Assembly (NCBI RefSeq): GCF_027531545.1
Contig: NZ_JAPZSC010000002.1
Location: 62,001-126,000 of the forward strand
Source: Silanimonas sp.
GTDB taxonomy: Bacteria > Pseudomonadota > Gammaproteobacteria > Xanthomonadales > Xanthomonadaceae
DNA length: 64,000 bases
Reading direction: 5' to 3'
This document shows positions 1 through 8,064 of this stretch, one piece after another. How positions within the stretch are numbered: the first letter of the stretch is position 1; each line of letters opens with the position of its first letter. Position numbers and translations under genes: made by a program. The notes beneath the pieces were generated by a model that saw only the letters and a list, made by a program, of their open reading frames with translations, was not told the origin of the DNA and did no database searches.

Positions 1-1014
1 CGCGAGCGCGACCTCGTGCTCGGCCAGGTCGGCAACACGGGACTGCTGGGCAGCGTGCGCCAGCTCTACCGCCTCGCCGTCGAGAAGGCCAAGCCGGATC
101 TCGAACGCGCGCCGGGCTTCCAGCAGCGCGACCTGCCGGGCATCGAAGGCGGCCAGCGCCAGCTGGAGCGGCGTTACGCCCGCAGCATGGAGACGCAGCT
201 GATGGCCTACTGGCTGGGCCACTACGCCAAGCTGCCGGCCGCGCAGCGCGTGCCGGCGCTGGATGCGATCGTCGGCGACGGCAGCGAGGCGGCGATCAAG
301 GCCGGCCTCGAGAAGCTCTACGCGGGCACCCAGCTTGAAGGCACCGACGCGCGCCTCGCGCTGCTGACGGCCGACAAGGCCACGCTGGACGCCAGCACCG
401 ACCCGATGGTGAAGCTCGCGGCCGCGCTGCACCCGACGATGCTCGCCCTCGAGAACGAGGCGAAGTCGCGCGGCGGTGACAGCCTGCTGCACCGTCCGGC
501 CTTCCTGGCCGCCGTGCAGGCCTACCGCAAGTCGAAGGGCGGCCACGTCTACCCGGACGCCAATCTCAGCCTGCGCATCACCTTCGGCAACGTGACGGGC
601 TACACGCCGCGCGACGGCGTGGCCTACACCCCGTTCACCACGCTCGAAGGCCTCGCGGCCAAGGCGACGGGCACCGAGCCCTTCGACGCCCCGCAGGTGC
701 AGCTCGACGCCATCCGCGAGCGTCGCCACGGCAACCGCGCCGACGCCGCGCTGGGCACCGTGCCGGTGAACTTCCTCTCCGACCTCGACATCACGGGCGG
801 CAACTCCGGTTCGCCGGTGATGGACGCGCGTGGCCGTCTCGTTGGCCTCGCCTTCGACGGCAACTGGGAGTCGGTGAGCTCGAACTGGGTGTTCGACCCG
901 AAGATGACCCGCATGATCGCCGTCGATTCGCGCTACATGATGTGGACGATGGAGCACGCCTACCCGGCGCCGCAGTTCGTCAAGGAGCTCGAGGACGCCG
1001 CCAAGGCGCGCTGA
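1..1014 (+). CDS. S46 family serine peptidase (dipeptidyl-peptidase 7/11 type), C-terminal part
   Basis: The reading frame is open from the first base, so the N-terminal part lies outside the window; 337 codons are present. The motif GNSGSP near residue 265 of the fragment is the serine-nucleophile signature of S46 peptidases, and the terminal stretch (WVFDPKMTRMIAVDSRYMMW) is typical of the family. S46 enzymes are exported dipeptidyl aminopeptidases that release dipeptides from peptide N-termini, and are common in Xanthomonadales and Bacteroidetes. The His and Asp of the triad would be in the missing part. A terminator-like hairpin follows at 1067-1084. Family call is firm; substrate preference (DPP7 or DPP11) cannot be decided from this fragment. 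Confidence 0.88.
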   Translation, partial: RERDLVLGQVGNTGLLGSVRQLYRLAVEKAKPDLERAPGFQQRDLPGIEGGQRQLERRYARSMETQLMAYWLGHYAKLPAAQRVPALDAIVGDGSEAAIKAGLEKLYAGTQLEGTDARLALLTADKATLDASTDPMVKLAAALHPTMLALENEAKSRGGDSLLHRPAFLAAVQAYRKSKGGHVYPDANLSLRITFGNVTGYTPRDGVAYTPFTTLEGLAAKATGTEPFDAPQVQLDAIRERRHGNRADAALGTVPVNFLSDLDITGGNSGSPVMDARGRLVGLAFDGNWESVSSNWVFDPKMTRMIAVDSRYMMWTMEHAYPAPQFVKELEDAAKAR

Positions 1015-1066
1015 GCCGCAATCGCCCGGCCTGCCCTTCGGGGCATGCCCGGGGCCTCGCACCGGG

Positions 1067-1090
1067 GGCGGCCGCAAGGCCGCCTTCGTC
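1067..1090 (+). terminator. Candidate terminator after the S46 peptidase
   Basis: GGCGGCC (1067-1073), loop GCAA, GGCCGCC (1078-1084): a perfect 7-bp G+C stem closed by a stable GNRA-type tetraloop, followed by the T-containing run TTCGTCGTTT. It lies 53 bases after the S46 stop codon and before the Shine-Dalgarno of the next gene. Confidence 0.5.
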
Positions 1091-1129
1091 GTTTCCGGCT
1101 ACGCTCGGGGCATCGAAAGGAGACAGCGC

Positions 1130-2542
1130 ATGCGGGTGATCTTCCACGGGGCGGCGGGCGAAGTGACGGGCTCCTGCCATGAGGTCGAGGCCGCCGGGCA
1201 TCGCGTGCTGCTCGATTGCGGCCTGATCCAGGGCAGCCGCGCCGACGAGGCGCGCAACCGCGAGGATTTCGGCTTCGATGCGTCCACCATCGATGCCGTG
1301 GTGCTGAGCCACGCGCACATCGACCACTGCGGCCGCCTGCCGCTGCTGGTGAAGCGTGGCTTCCGCGGGCCGATCTGGACCCAGCGCGCCACCGCCGACC
1401 TGCTGAAGGTGATGCTGGAGGATTCGGCGAAACTCGCGCAGGCCGACGCCGAGCGCGCGCGTCGGCGATTGCACGAAGGGCGCGGCGGTCGCGACGACGA
1501 GGAGGAGCTCGAGCCGCTGTACACGCTCGACGACGTCACCAAGACGCTCAAGCACGTGCGTGCGATCGACTACGACGCGCCGACCGCGCTGTTCCCTGGC
1601 CTCATGCTCACCCTGCGTGATGCCGGCCACATCCTCGGCTCCGCCAGCGTCGAGCTGGTCGAGACCGCCGCGGATGGCACGCGCCGGACCCTCGTGTTCT
1701 CCGGCGACCTCGGGCCCTCGGGCACGCCGATTCTCCGCGATGCCGCGCCGGTGCCGCACGCCGACCTGCTGCTGCTCGAATCCACCTACGGCGGGCGCTT
1801 GCACCGCGAGCGCGCGGCCACCGTCACGGAGCTCGGCGAGATCTTCGACGAAGCGTGGCGCGATCGCGGCAACGTCGTCATCCCGGCCTTCGCCGTCGGC
1901 CGCACGCAGGAACTGCTTTACGCGTTCGCCCAGCACTTCGACGACTGGGGCCTGGGCCGCTGGCAGATCTTCCTCGACAGCCCGATGGCCACCAAGGTGC
2001 TCGGCGTCTACGAGCGGCATGCGGAGCTCTTCGACGAGGAGGCGGCGCGCGTTTTCGCCACGACGCCCCATCCGCTGCGGTTGAAGAACCTGCATCTGAC
2101 CGACAGCACGGAGGAGTCGATGGCCATCAACCGCATCGACAGCGGGGCCATCATCATCGCCGGCTCGGGCATGGCCAACGGCGGCCGTGTGCGCCATCAC
2201 CTGCGCCATCGCCTGCCGTTCGACCGCAACCACGTGGTGTTCGTCGGTTACCAGGCCGCGGGAACGCTGGGCCGACGCCTCGTGGACGGTGCGGCCTACG
2301 TGCGGGTGCTGGGCAGCGAGGTGCCGGTGCGGGCGAAGCGGCACACGGTGGGCGGGCTGTCGGCGCACGCCGACCAGGCCGGCCTGCTCGACTGGTACGG
2401 CCGCGTGGGCGGCCGCCCCGACACCGTGCTCGTGCACGGCGAAGACGATGCCCGCGAGGCCATGGCGCGCGAACTGCGTCGCCGCTTCGACGCCGACGTC
2501 GAACTGGCCCGGCCGGACATGGCCCGCACGGTGGGCCGTTGA
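1130..2542 (+). CDS. Metallo-beta-lactamase fold hydrolase with beta-CASP domain (RNA-processing type)
   Basis: 470 residues. The N-terminal metallo-beta-lactamase fold carries HAHIDHCG (about residues 61-68), the HxHxDH zinc motif; later metal/beta-CASP landmarks are FSGDLG (about 192), ESTYGGR (about 217) and GLSAHADQ near 405, the last being the C-terminal RMMBL motif. This architecture belongs to RNA endo/exonucleases of the CPSF73/RNase J-like family, also called YsiA/YkgA-like exonucleases in bacteria. The ATG at 1130 is preceded by AAAGGAG at good distance. It is convergent with the PilZ gene, 10 bases away. Role in RNA turnover is inferred from the fold; substrate unknown. Confidence 0.85.
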   Translation: MRVIFHGAAGEVTGSCHEVEAAGHRVLLDCGLIQGSRADEARNREDFGFDASTIDAVVLSHAHIDHCGRLPLLVKRGFRGPIWTQRATADLLKVMLEDSAKLAQADAERARRRLHEGRGGRDDEEELEPLYTLDDVTKTLKHVRAIDYDAPTALFPGLMLTLRDAGHILGSASVELVETAADGTRRTLVFSGDLGPSGTPILRDAAPVPHADLLLLESTYGGRLHRERAATVTELGEIFDEAWRDRGNVVIPAFAVGRTQELLYAFAQHFDDWGLGRWQIFLDSPMATKVLGVYERHAELFDEEAARVFATTPHPLRLKNLHLTDSTEESMAINRIDSGAIIIAGSGMANGGRVRHHLRHRLPFDRNHVVFVGYQAAGTLGRRLVDGAAYVRVLGSEVPVRAKRHTVGGLSAHADQAGLLDWYGRVGGRPDTVLVHGEDDAREAMARELRRRFDADVELARPDMARTVGR

Positions 2543-2552
2543 GCCGCAGGCC

Positions 2553-3080
2553 TCAGGCGGCGTCCAGCGTGTCGGCGATGTCCTTCAGGTAGATCGACAG
2601 CACGAGGCGCTCGGTCTTCGGCAGGGCGCGGAAGCTCAGGCCCAGGCGCTCGCGGCTCGGCGCCTCCATGGCGCGGCGATGGCAGATCACCGCCTCGGTG
2701 GTGATCTGCGTCTTCTCGCCTTCGGCATCGACGACGAAGCTGATGCGCAGCGTGTCGCCCACGTCGCCCATGGGATGCAGGGTTTCCACCAGCGCTCCTG
2801 CGGCGCTGAGGTCGAGCACCGAGGCCGCCTGCGTTTCGCCCTTCGCGCTGACGGGCGCGAGCTGTGCCGGCAGCAGGGTGCGCACGCGCAGGGCCTGGCG
2901 CACCAGGCGCGCCTGCACGGCCTCCGGCCACGCCAGCAGCGCGTAAACGAAGGGCGCATCGAAGGTGCCGACGGCCTGCGTCTCGAACTGGAAGTCGTAC
3001 TGGCCGGTGAAGCCCTGCACGCCGTAGCGCGCGCCGGCGGTGACCGGCGCCATCTTCTGCCCGGGCAGCGGCGCGAGCAT
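2553..3080 (-). CDS. PilZ domain protein (YcgR-like), remaining downstream ORF of an interrupted gene
   Basis: 175 residues from the first ATG after an in-frame stop. PilZ signatures for c-di-GMP binding are present: RQALR (RxxxR) and DLSAAG ([D/N]xSxxG), inside an arrangement of an N-terminal YcgR-like beta domain followed by PilZ. Such proteins adjust motility or pilus function on c-di-GMP binding. The coding signal, with high G+C third positions, continues upstream of 3080 to an in-frame TAG at 3149-3147 and then on to an ATG at 3227 (see the next entry). The natural protein was therefore probably about 224 residues. No ATG, GTG or TTG lies between the TAG and 3080. Either the gene carries a nonsense mutation, the base call is wrong, or translation restarts at 3080. 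Confidence 0.75.
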   Translation of the reverse strand: MLAPLPGQKMAPVTAGARYGVQGFTGQYDFQFETQAVGTFDAPFVYALLAWPEAVQARLVRQALRVRTLLPAQLAPVSAKGETQAASVLDLSAAGALVETLHPMGDVGDTLRISFVVDAEGEKTQITTEAVICHRRAMEAPSRERLGLSFRALPKTERLVLSIYLKDIADTLDAA

Positions 3081-3146
3081 CAGCCCCTTGCCCTCGATCG
3101 CGGCGCAGAATTGCCACTCCTGCGCGATGCCGGTGTCGCCGATGCG

Positions 3147-3227
3147 CTAGGCCTGAAGCAGGGTCTTGGGACGCAGGCGCAACTGTCGGAGCGGGATGGC
3201 GCTGGTGTTGGAGGCGTCTGCGGGCAT
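3147..3227 (-). pseudogene. N-terminal piece of the PilZ gene, ended by in-frame TAG
   Basis: Reading leftwards from the ATG at 3227-3225 gives 26 codons, ending LRLRPKTLLQA, then TAG at 3149-3147, then without frame change RIGDTGIAQEW and the downstream PilZ ORF. Both sides have the third-position G+C bias of coding sequence. The codon before the stop was probably followed by a sense codon one substitution away from TAG (for example CAG or TGG). There is no clear Shine-Dalgarno before 3227; a ten-base C tract (on this strand) lies 18-27 bases upstream. Confidence 0.6.
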
Positions 3228-3259
3228 CAGAGGGTCCGGGTTGAGGGGGGGGGGAGGGC

Positions 3260-4345
3260 TCAGGCCGCGCCGAGGAAGCGCCAGGCCATCGATTCGCCGG
3301 CCGCCAATGGCACCAGCGTCTGCGTGCCGTAGGGCAGGGCGGTCGGGATCACGTTCGATTCCCTGCGCAGTTGGACGCGCGAGGCGTGCCGCGGCAGCCG
3401 GTAGAAGTCCGGGCCGAAGTGGCTGGCGAAGCCTTCCAGTTTGTCCAGCGCTCCGGCGGCCTCGAACGCGCTGGCGTACAGCTCCATGGCGTGCAGCGCG
3501 GTGTAGCAGCCAGCGCAGCCGCAGTCGGACTCCTTGTCACCCTTGGCGTGCGGCGCGGAATCGGTGCCGAGGAAGAAGCGCGCGCTGCCCGAGCTGGCCG
3601 CGGCGACGAGCGCCTGGCGATGCACCTCGCGCTTCAGCACCGGCAGGCAGTAGTAGTGCGGGCGGATGCCGCCGGTGAAGATGGCATTGCGGTTGTAGAG
3701 CAGGTGGTGCGCGGTGATGGTGGCGGCGATGTCGCCCTCGGCGCCCGCGACGTAATCGGCGGCGTCCTTGGTGGTGATGTGCTCGAACACCACGCGCAGG
3801 CCGGGGAAATCGCGGCGCAGCGGGATCAGCTTCTCGTCGATGAACACCTTTTCGCGGTCGAACACGTCGATGTCGCGGTCGGTCACCTCGCCGTGGATGG
3901 CGAGCACCATGCCCGCCTCCTGCATGGCCTCCAGCGCCTTGTACGTGTGCTTGAGGTCGGTGACGCCGGAATCCGAGTTCGTCGTGGCGCCGGCCGGATA
4001 GAGCTTCACCGCATGCACGAAGCCGCTGTCCTTCGCACGACGGATCTCATCGCCGGGCGTGTTGTCGGTGAGGTAGAGCGTCATCAGCGGTTCGAAGTCC
4101 GAGCCCGCCGGGCGTGCTGCGAGGATGCGCTCGCGGTAGGCCGCGGCGAGCGCCGTGGTCGTCACCGGCGGCTTGAGGTTCGGCATCACGATGGCGCGGC
4201 CGAACTGCGCGGCGGTGTGCGGCAGCACCGCCTTCAACGCCTCGCCGTCGCGCAGGTGCAGGTGCCAGTCGTCGGGGCGGGTGATCGTGAGCGTGGTGCC
4301 GTCAGGCACCGAGGCCGGCTGGGTGAAGTGGTGGGCGAGAGTCAT
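3260..4345 (-). CDS. pyrC: Dihydroorotase (class II, monofunctional)
   Basis: Third step of pyrimidine synthesis: reversible cyclisation of carbamoyl aspartate to dihydroorotate in the cytoplasm. 361 residues, slightly longer than the E. coli enzyme (348). The metal ligands are visible: HLHLRDG near residue 30, AVKLYPAG with the lysine that becomes carbamylated (about 112), HGEV (about 151), EHITT (about 189) and GTDSAPH (about 262), with the substrate-site HHLLYNRN in between. The gene sits 34 bases downstream of an SGNH hydrolase gene on the same strand and 32 bases upstream of the PilZ gene. The start ATG at 4345 gives MTLAHHF. No pathway neighbours are adjacent. Confidence 0.97.
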   Translation of the reverse strand: MTLAHHFTQPASVPDGTTLTITRPDDWHLHLRDGEALKAVLPHTAAQFGRAIVMPNLKPPVTTTALAAAYRERILAARPAGSDFEPLMTLYLTDNTPGDEIRRAKDSGFVHAVKLYPAGATTNSDSGVTDLKHTYKALEAMQEAGMVLAIHGEVTDRDIDVFDREKVFIDEKLIPLRRDFPGLRVVFEHITTKDAADYVAGAEGDIAATITAHHLLYNRNAIFTGGIRPHYYCLPVLKREVHRQALVAAASSGSARFFLGTDSAPHAKGDKESDCGCAGCYTALHAMELYASAFEAAGALDKLEGFASHFGPDFYRLPRHASRVQLRRESNVIPTALPYGTQTLVPLAAGESMAWRFLGAA

Positions 4346-4379
4346 GGGTCGTCAGCGAAGGCAGGCAAGGCCGAGGCCA

Positions 4380-5123
4380 CTAGTCTGCCATTGCCGTCAA
4401 GGGCGACGGTTGCCAGCGTGTCGCGAGTCGCCTTGCCAGCACTGCCGCCCACGCCCCCTGCGTCGCGGCGTTGGCGTGGTAGCCGTCCGGCGCGAACTCG
4501 TCGGGACGCGGCACGTAGGTGGTGGGCTCGTGAAACACGCCCGGTCGTCGCGCGGCCACCCTGGCGGCGAGCGCATCCAGCGTCTGCGCGCGCAGTCCGG
4601 CCGCGAAGCGCAGGGGCTGGGGGAGCAGCGGGAAGTGCTGCATGCGCGGCAAGCCGCAAAGCAGCACCGTGGCGCGCGGCGCACGCGACTGCAGGCCCTC
4701 GACGAGTTCGCCGAGGCGTCTTTCGAAGGCCGCACTGCGCGTGAGCCCGGACACATCGTTGACGCCCACCGAGACCAGCACGAGGTCCCAGGGGCCGGCG
4801 GGCACCTCGGGCAGCAGCGTTTCGCCCAGCTCGCGCACGCAGGCGCCGGTGCGACCGAGTGCACGCCAGCGCACCTCGCGTTCGAACACCTGGGCCAGCT
4901 CGCGGCTGAAGTGGCCGGTGAGGGCTTGCTCGATGCTCGGGCAGCCGACGCCATCGATCACCGAATCGCCGATCGCGAGCAAGTGCAGCGGCGGGCCCTC
5001 GCCGACGCGCCCCTCGCGGGGCCCCGGCGCAGGCGCGAATCGCGGCGCCGTTCGCTTCAGCCGAAGCCCCTGCGGGGCCCCCAAGGGCATCAGGCCCCAG
5101 AACAGGGCGCGTCGCCAGGCCAT
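4380..5123 (-). CDS. SGNH/GDSL-family hydrolase (lipase/esterase-like)
   Basis: 247 residues. Block I is AIGDSVIDG (about residues 51-59) with the nucleophile serine, block III is VGVNDV (about 118), and block V is DGYH near residue 215 with the Asp-His pair. The N-terminus has a short basic and hydrophobic stretch (WRRALFWGLMPLG), a possible uncleaved anchor or weak export signal. GGAG lies five bases before the ATG. Upstream is the divergent superoxide dismutase gene; downstream is pyrC. Acyl-ester hydrolysis is expected, with substrate unknown (lysophospholipid, acetylated sugar or thioester are possible). Confidence 0.82.
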   Translation of the reverse strand: MAWRRALFWGLMPLGAPQGLRLKRTAPRFAPAPGPREGRVGEGPPLHLLAIGDSVIDGVGCPSIEQALTGHFSRELAQVFEREVRWRALGRTGACVRELGETLLPEVPAGPWDLVLVSVGVNDVSGLTRSAAFERRLGELVEGLQSRAPRATVLLCGLPRMQHFPLLPQPLRFAAGLRAQTLDALAARVAARRPGVFHEPTTYVPRPDEFAPDGYHANAATQGAWAAVLARRLATRWQPSPLTAMAD

Positions 5124-5254
5124 CGGAACTCCAATCGGGGGGGAATGCCGACATGCTGCCTTGGACGGCGCCGCAGGGCGAGTGGATCACGCCGCGCCGA
5201 CGCGTCGCCCCCCCACACTTGCGATTCCGTCTCCGACTCTGATCGAGCCCTCCC

Positions 5255-5989
5255 ATGCGCCTCGCCCCGCTCGCCATCGCCCTGCTGCTGGCCACCGCCA
5301 CGCCCGCGTTCGCCCAGTCCACCGCGACACCGGCAGCGGCCGCGTCGAGCGCCGCGCAGGCGCCTTACGCGCTGCCGTCCTTGCCTTACGCCGTCGAAGC
5401 CCTCCAGCCGGCCATCGACGCCGAGACGATGACGCTGCACCACCAGCGTCACCATGGCGCCGCGGTGAAGGCGCTGAACGACCTCTCCGCGACCGTGCCA
5501 GCCCTGCGCGACGGCGCCATCGAGCCGCTGCTGGCGACCGTGTCGACCCAGCCCGCCGGCGTGCGCAACAACCTCGGAAGCCACTACAACCACAGCCTGT
5601 TCTGGACGGTGATGGCGCCGGCGGGGCAGGGCGGCGAACCCTCGGCCGAGCTGGCGGCGGCGATCACGCAGGGCTTCGGCTCGATGGACGCGATGAAGCA
5701 GCAGTTCTCGCAGGCCGCGGCCACCCGTTTCGGTTCCGGTTGGGCGTGGCTCATCGTCAAGGCCGACGGCACGCTGGCCATCACCAGCACCCCGAACCAG
5801 GACAACCCGCTGATGGACGTGGCCGAGCTGCGCGGCACGCCGGTGCTCGGGCTGGACGTGTGGGAACACGCCTACTACCTGAAGTACCGCAACGTTCGCG
5901 GTGACTACATCGCGGCCTGGTGGGACGTGGTGAACTGGAACGAGGTGAACCGGCGCTACGCCGCCGCGACCGCCGCACGCTCGCCCTGA
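5255..5989 (+). CDS. sod: Superoxide dismutase (Fe/Mn family), exported form
   Basis: Converts superoxide to oxygen and hydrogen peroxide. 244 residues, of which the first 20 form a signal peptide (MRLAPLAIALLLATATPAFA, predicted cut AFA/QS), followed by an Ala/Ser/Thr linker. The catalytic domain begins at YALPSLPY. Metal ligands sit in TLHHQRHH, NHSLFW and DVWEHAYY. The segment STPNQDNPLMD contains the Gln typical of Mn or cambialistic enzymes, so the metal is uncertain. Fe/Mn enzymes are usually cytoplasmic; this one should act in the periplasm. The start has no strong Shine-Dalgarno. Convergent with the next gene, with an inverted repeat spanning both stop codons. Confidence 0.92.
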   Translation: MRLAPLAIALLLATATPAFAQSTATPAAAASSAAQAPYALPSLPYAVEALQPAIDAETMTLHHQRHHGAAVKALNDLSATVPALRDGAIEPLLATVSTQPAGVRNNLGSHYNHSLFWTVMAPAGQGGEPSAELAAAITQGFGSMDAMKQQFSQAAATRFGSGWAWLIVKADGTLAITSTPNQDNPLMDVAELRGTPVLGLDVWEHAYYLKYRNVRGDYIAAWWDVVNWNEVNRRYAAATAARSP

Positions 5990-6009
5990 ACCTCGCCGCG
6001 GCGGTTCAG
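5986..6009. terminator. Inverted repeat spanning two convergent stop codons
   Basis: CTGAACC (5986-5992) pairs with GGTTCAG (6003-6009) around a G+C-rich 10-base loop that itself contains GCCGCGGC. The arms include the TGA of the superoxide dismutase gene and, on the other strand, the TGA of the membrane-protein gene. It is well placed as a bidirectional transcription stop, but has no T-run. Confidence 0.4.
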
Positions 6010-7334
6010 CGCCAGAACGGGATGCGCCACGGCAGGTCGTCGTCGCCCGTGGCGTTGTCATCGAGCTTCCGCTGCGATTCGGGCTGGTCGATCTCGAGCA
6101 GGAAGGGCCCGGTGCGTTGGGCCCGCAGGTCGATCATCACCTGGAAGCCGCGGCGATCGTGCCGCGCATCCTCGCTCCACCACCACAGCGCAACGACGGG
6201 CCGACCATCCAAGCGGATGGGCTGCGAGGCGGCGAGGCAGTCGAGCACGGCGCGGCTGGCCGCGACATCGGCGAGCCAGCGCTCGCGCGACTTCGGCGTG
6301 CAGCGCGCCAGCGCGGTGTCGTGCCACTCCGGCACATAGGGAATCCAGAGCTTGGCGTAGGGGCCGGTGAGCACATCGCTGGTGAGCGCGGGGGCGTTCT
6401 GGCTCTCTCCGAGGCGTTGGCGGTCGAGGTAGTGCGCGGCGCGCAGCGCGCCGGCATCGCCGCCGTGCAGGCCCGGGAAATCGCCGTCGAGCAGGCCGCC
6501 GATGCCGCGGTTCTGCAGTACCGGCACCAGCAGGGCCACCAGAATGACGCTGGTCACGATGGCCGCGATGGCGAACTGGGCCCGCCAGCCCCGCTTCGCC
6601 CCGGCCACGCGGTAGGTGGCCATGGTCGTGCCGAGGTTGCGGTCCGCCGTGAATCCCGCCAGCGCATAGCCCCGCAGGACCGGCATCACCCAGCGCGGGG
6701 CCGCTCGGCCGTGTTTGCCAGCATGGTTGTCGACCATCGTGGCCAGCATCAACGGCACGATCCACAGGGCCAGGAAGGCGAACGTGATGGGGACAAGGTG
6801 CTTGTCGAGCCCAAGCCCCTTCGCGAAGGCATACGCCAGCAGGAACAGCGCGCCGAGCGTCAGGGTGAGCCCCGTCATCATCTTGGCCAGCCCCAGGGCC
6901 GCACCGAACACCAGCGTGGCGGCGTCGTCGAGCGCCGCGATCCGTTGGGGCAGGGCATCGAGCGCCTCGCCGAGCAGGGCGCGCTGCGCCGGCCCCAGGT
7001 TCTCGTTCTCCCGAAGCCGGCCTTCCGGATCCACCGATCGCAGTCCGACCAGCGACACCCAGGCGGCGCGCAGCAGCAGATGCACGAGGAAGCCGAGCGC
7101 GAGCCCGAGCACGCCGCCCTGCACGTACAGGCCCAGCGGGCTGACGATGCCCCCCAGGTCGCTCGGCAGTCGTTCGAACAGCCAGAAGACAGCGACGTTG
7201 AGTTCGGCGTAGGCCTGGAACAGCGCGAAGACGGTCGCGCCGGAGAGCAGGGTCTCCATCTCCCAGGTCGGCGTGGTGCGCTGGGGCAGCGTGTCGCCGG
7301 TGTCGTTCGCGGCGGGCGTCGGGGTCTGGGTCAT
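6006..7334 (-). CDS. Polytopic membrane protein of unknown function
   Basis: 442 residues from the ATG at 7334 (MTQTPTPAAN). I do not recognise the family. About five hydrophobic segments occupy the first 300 residues (around 28-50, 60-90, 140-175, 185-210 and 260-285); the remaining roughly 150 residues are hydrophilic, contain YVPEWHDTALARC and WWSEDARHDRRG, and look like a soluble domain. A longer start at 7370 is possible but adds an Arg/Pro-rich leader without support. It is convergent with the superoxide dismutase gene and lies downstream of, on the same strand as, the DJ-1-like gene (72-base gap). No catalytic motif is apparent. Confidence 0.72.
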   Translation of the reverse strand: MTQTPTPAANDTGDTLPQRTTPTWEMETLLSGATVFALFQAYAELNVAVFWLFERLPSDLGGIVSPLGLYVQGGVLGLALGFLVHLLLRAAWVSLVGLRSVDPEGRLRENENLGPAQRALLGEALDALPQRIAALDDAATLVFGAALGLAKMMTGLTLTLGALFLLAYAFAKGLGLDKHLVPITFAFLALWIVPLMLATMVDNHAGKHGRAAPRWVMPVLRGYALAGFTADRNLGTTMATYRVAGAKRGWRAQFAIAAIVTSVILVALLVPVLQNRGIGGLLDGDFPGLHGGDAGALRAAHYLDRQRLGESQNAPALTSDVLTGPYAKLWIPYVPEWHDTALARCTPKSRERWLADVAASRAVLDCLAASQPIRLDGRPVVALWWWSEDARHDRRGFQVMIDLRAQRTGPFLLEIDQPESQRKLDDNATGDDDLPWRIPFWR

Positions 7335-7406
7335 GGGCCGGGGGTTCCGTGGTCGCCGGAACGCTGCCACGCCGCGACGATCCGGGCAATCACAACTACC
7401 GGGCGT

Positions 7407-8054
7407 TCAAGCCTCGGGGAGGCGGCGCGCGTCGCTTTCCGGCCACGGGTACTCCATGTGCGCGGCGGTGGCGCGCGCGAGGTCCTGCCCGAAGTCGGCT
7501 TCGATGAGCTTCAGCGCGAGGTCGATGCCGGCGCTGATCCCGGCCGACGTCGCGATGCGCCCGTCCACCACCCAATGCCGGTCGCGCTGCACCTGTACCG
7601 ACGGCCAGTCGCGCGCCATCCATTCGAGGCTCTTCCAGTGCGTGGTGGCCCGCACGCCATCGAGTTGCCCGGCTTCCGCGAGCAGCAGGCTGCCCGTGCA
7701 CACCGACGCCAACCGGCGCGGCTGCGGCGCGGCCCGGCGAAGCCAGGCGAGGAAATCCGGGTCCTGCAGCAGCGGCCGCACGCCATAGCCACCCGGCACC
7801 ACGAGGGTGTCGAGCGAGGCGGGATCGAGTTCGGCGATGGTCGTGTCGGGTTGCACCTTGAGCCCGCCGCGGCAATGCGCGAGGCCCGGATGCACACCGG
7901 CCACGATCACCTCGTACGGCGAGGCGGATTCGCGGCGCGTGGCTTCGTCGAGCCGCAGCGCCGAGAACACCTCGAAGGGGCCGGCGAAGTCGAGCACCTC
8001 GACTTCGTCGAACACCACGATGGCGACGCGGCGGCGCGCGTCCGCTTCGGCCAC
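7407..8054 (-). CDS. DJ-1/PfpI family protein (class I glutamine amidotransferase-like)
   Basis: 215 residues, GTG start at 8054 with GAGG eight bases upstream. The nucleophile elbow SVCTGSLLLA holds the reactive cysteine near residue 118, and VVPGGYG, THWKSLEW and ATSAGISAGID match the GlxA/isonitrile-hydratase branch of the DJ-1 superfamily. The C-terminal AraC helix-turn-helix found in GlxA regulators is absent, so this is a stand-alone enzyme-like protein rather than a transcription factor. It follows the DUF885 gene by only 10 bases and is probably co-transcribed. Reaction unknown; hydratase or deglycase activity is possible. Confidence 0.85.
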   Translation of the reverse strand: MAEADARRRVAIVVFDEVEVLDFAGPFEVFSALRLDEATRRESASPYEVIVAGVHPGLAHCRGGLKVQPDTTIAELDPASLDTLVVPGGYGVRPLLQDPDFLAWLRRAAPQPRRLASVCTGSLLLAEAGQLDGVRATTHWKSLEWMARDWPSVQVQRDRHWVVDGRIATSAGISAGIDLALKLIEADFGQDLARATAAHMEYPWPESDARRLPEA

Positions 8055-8064
8055 GGTGCGCGCC

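Noticed and set aside
1041-1050. Perfect palindrome GGGCATGCCC after the S46 gene
   Set aside because: Ten-base palindromes are common in G+C-rich spacers; the neighbouring 7-bp hairpin with T-containing tail is the better terminator.
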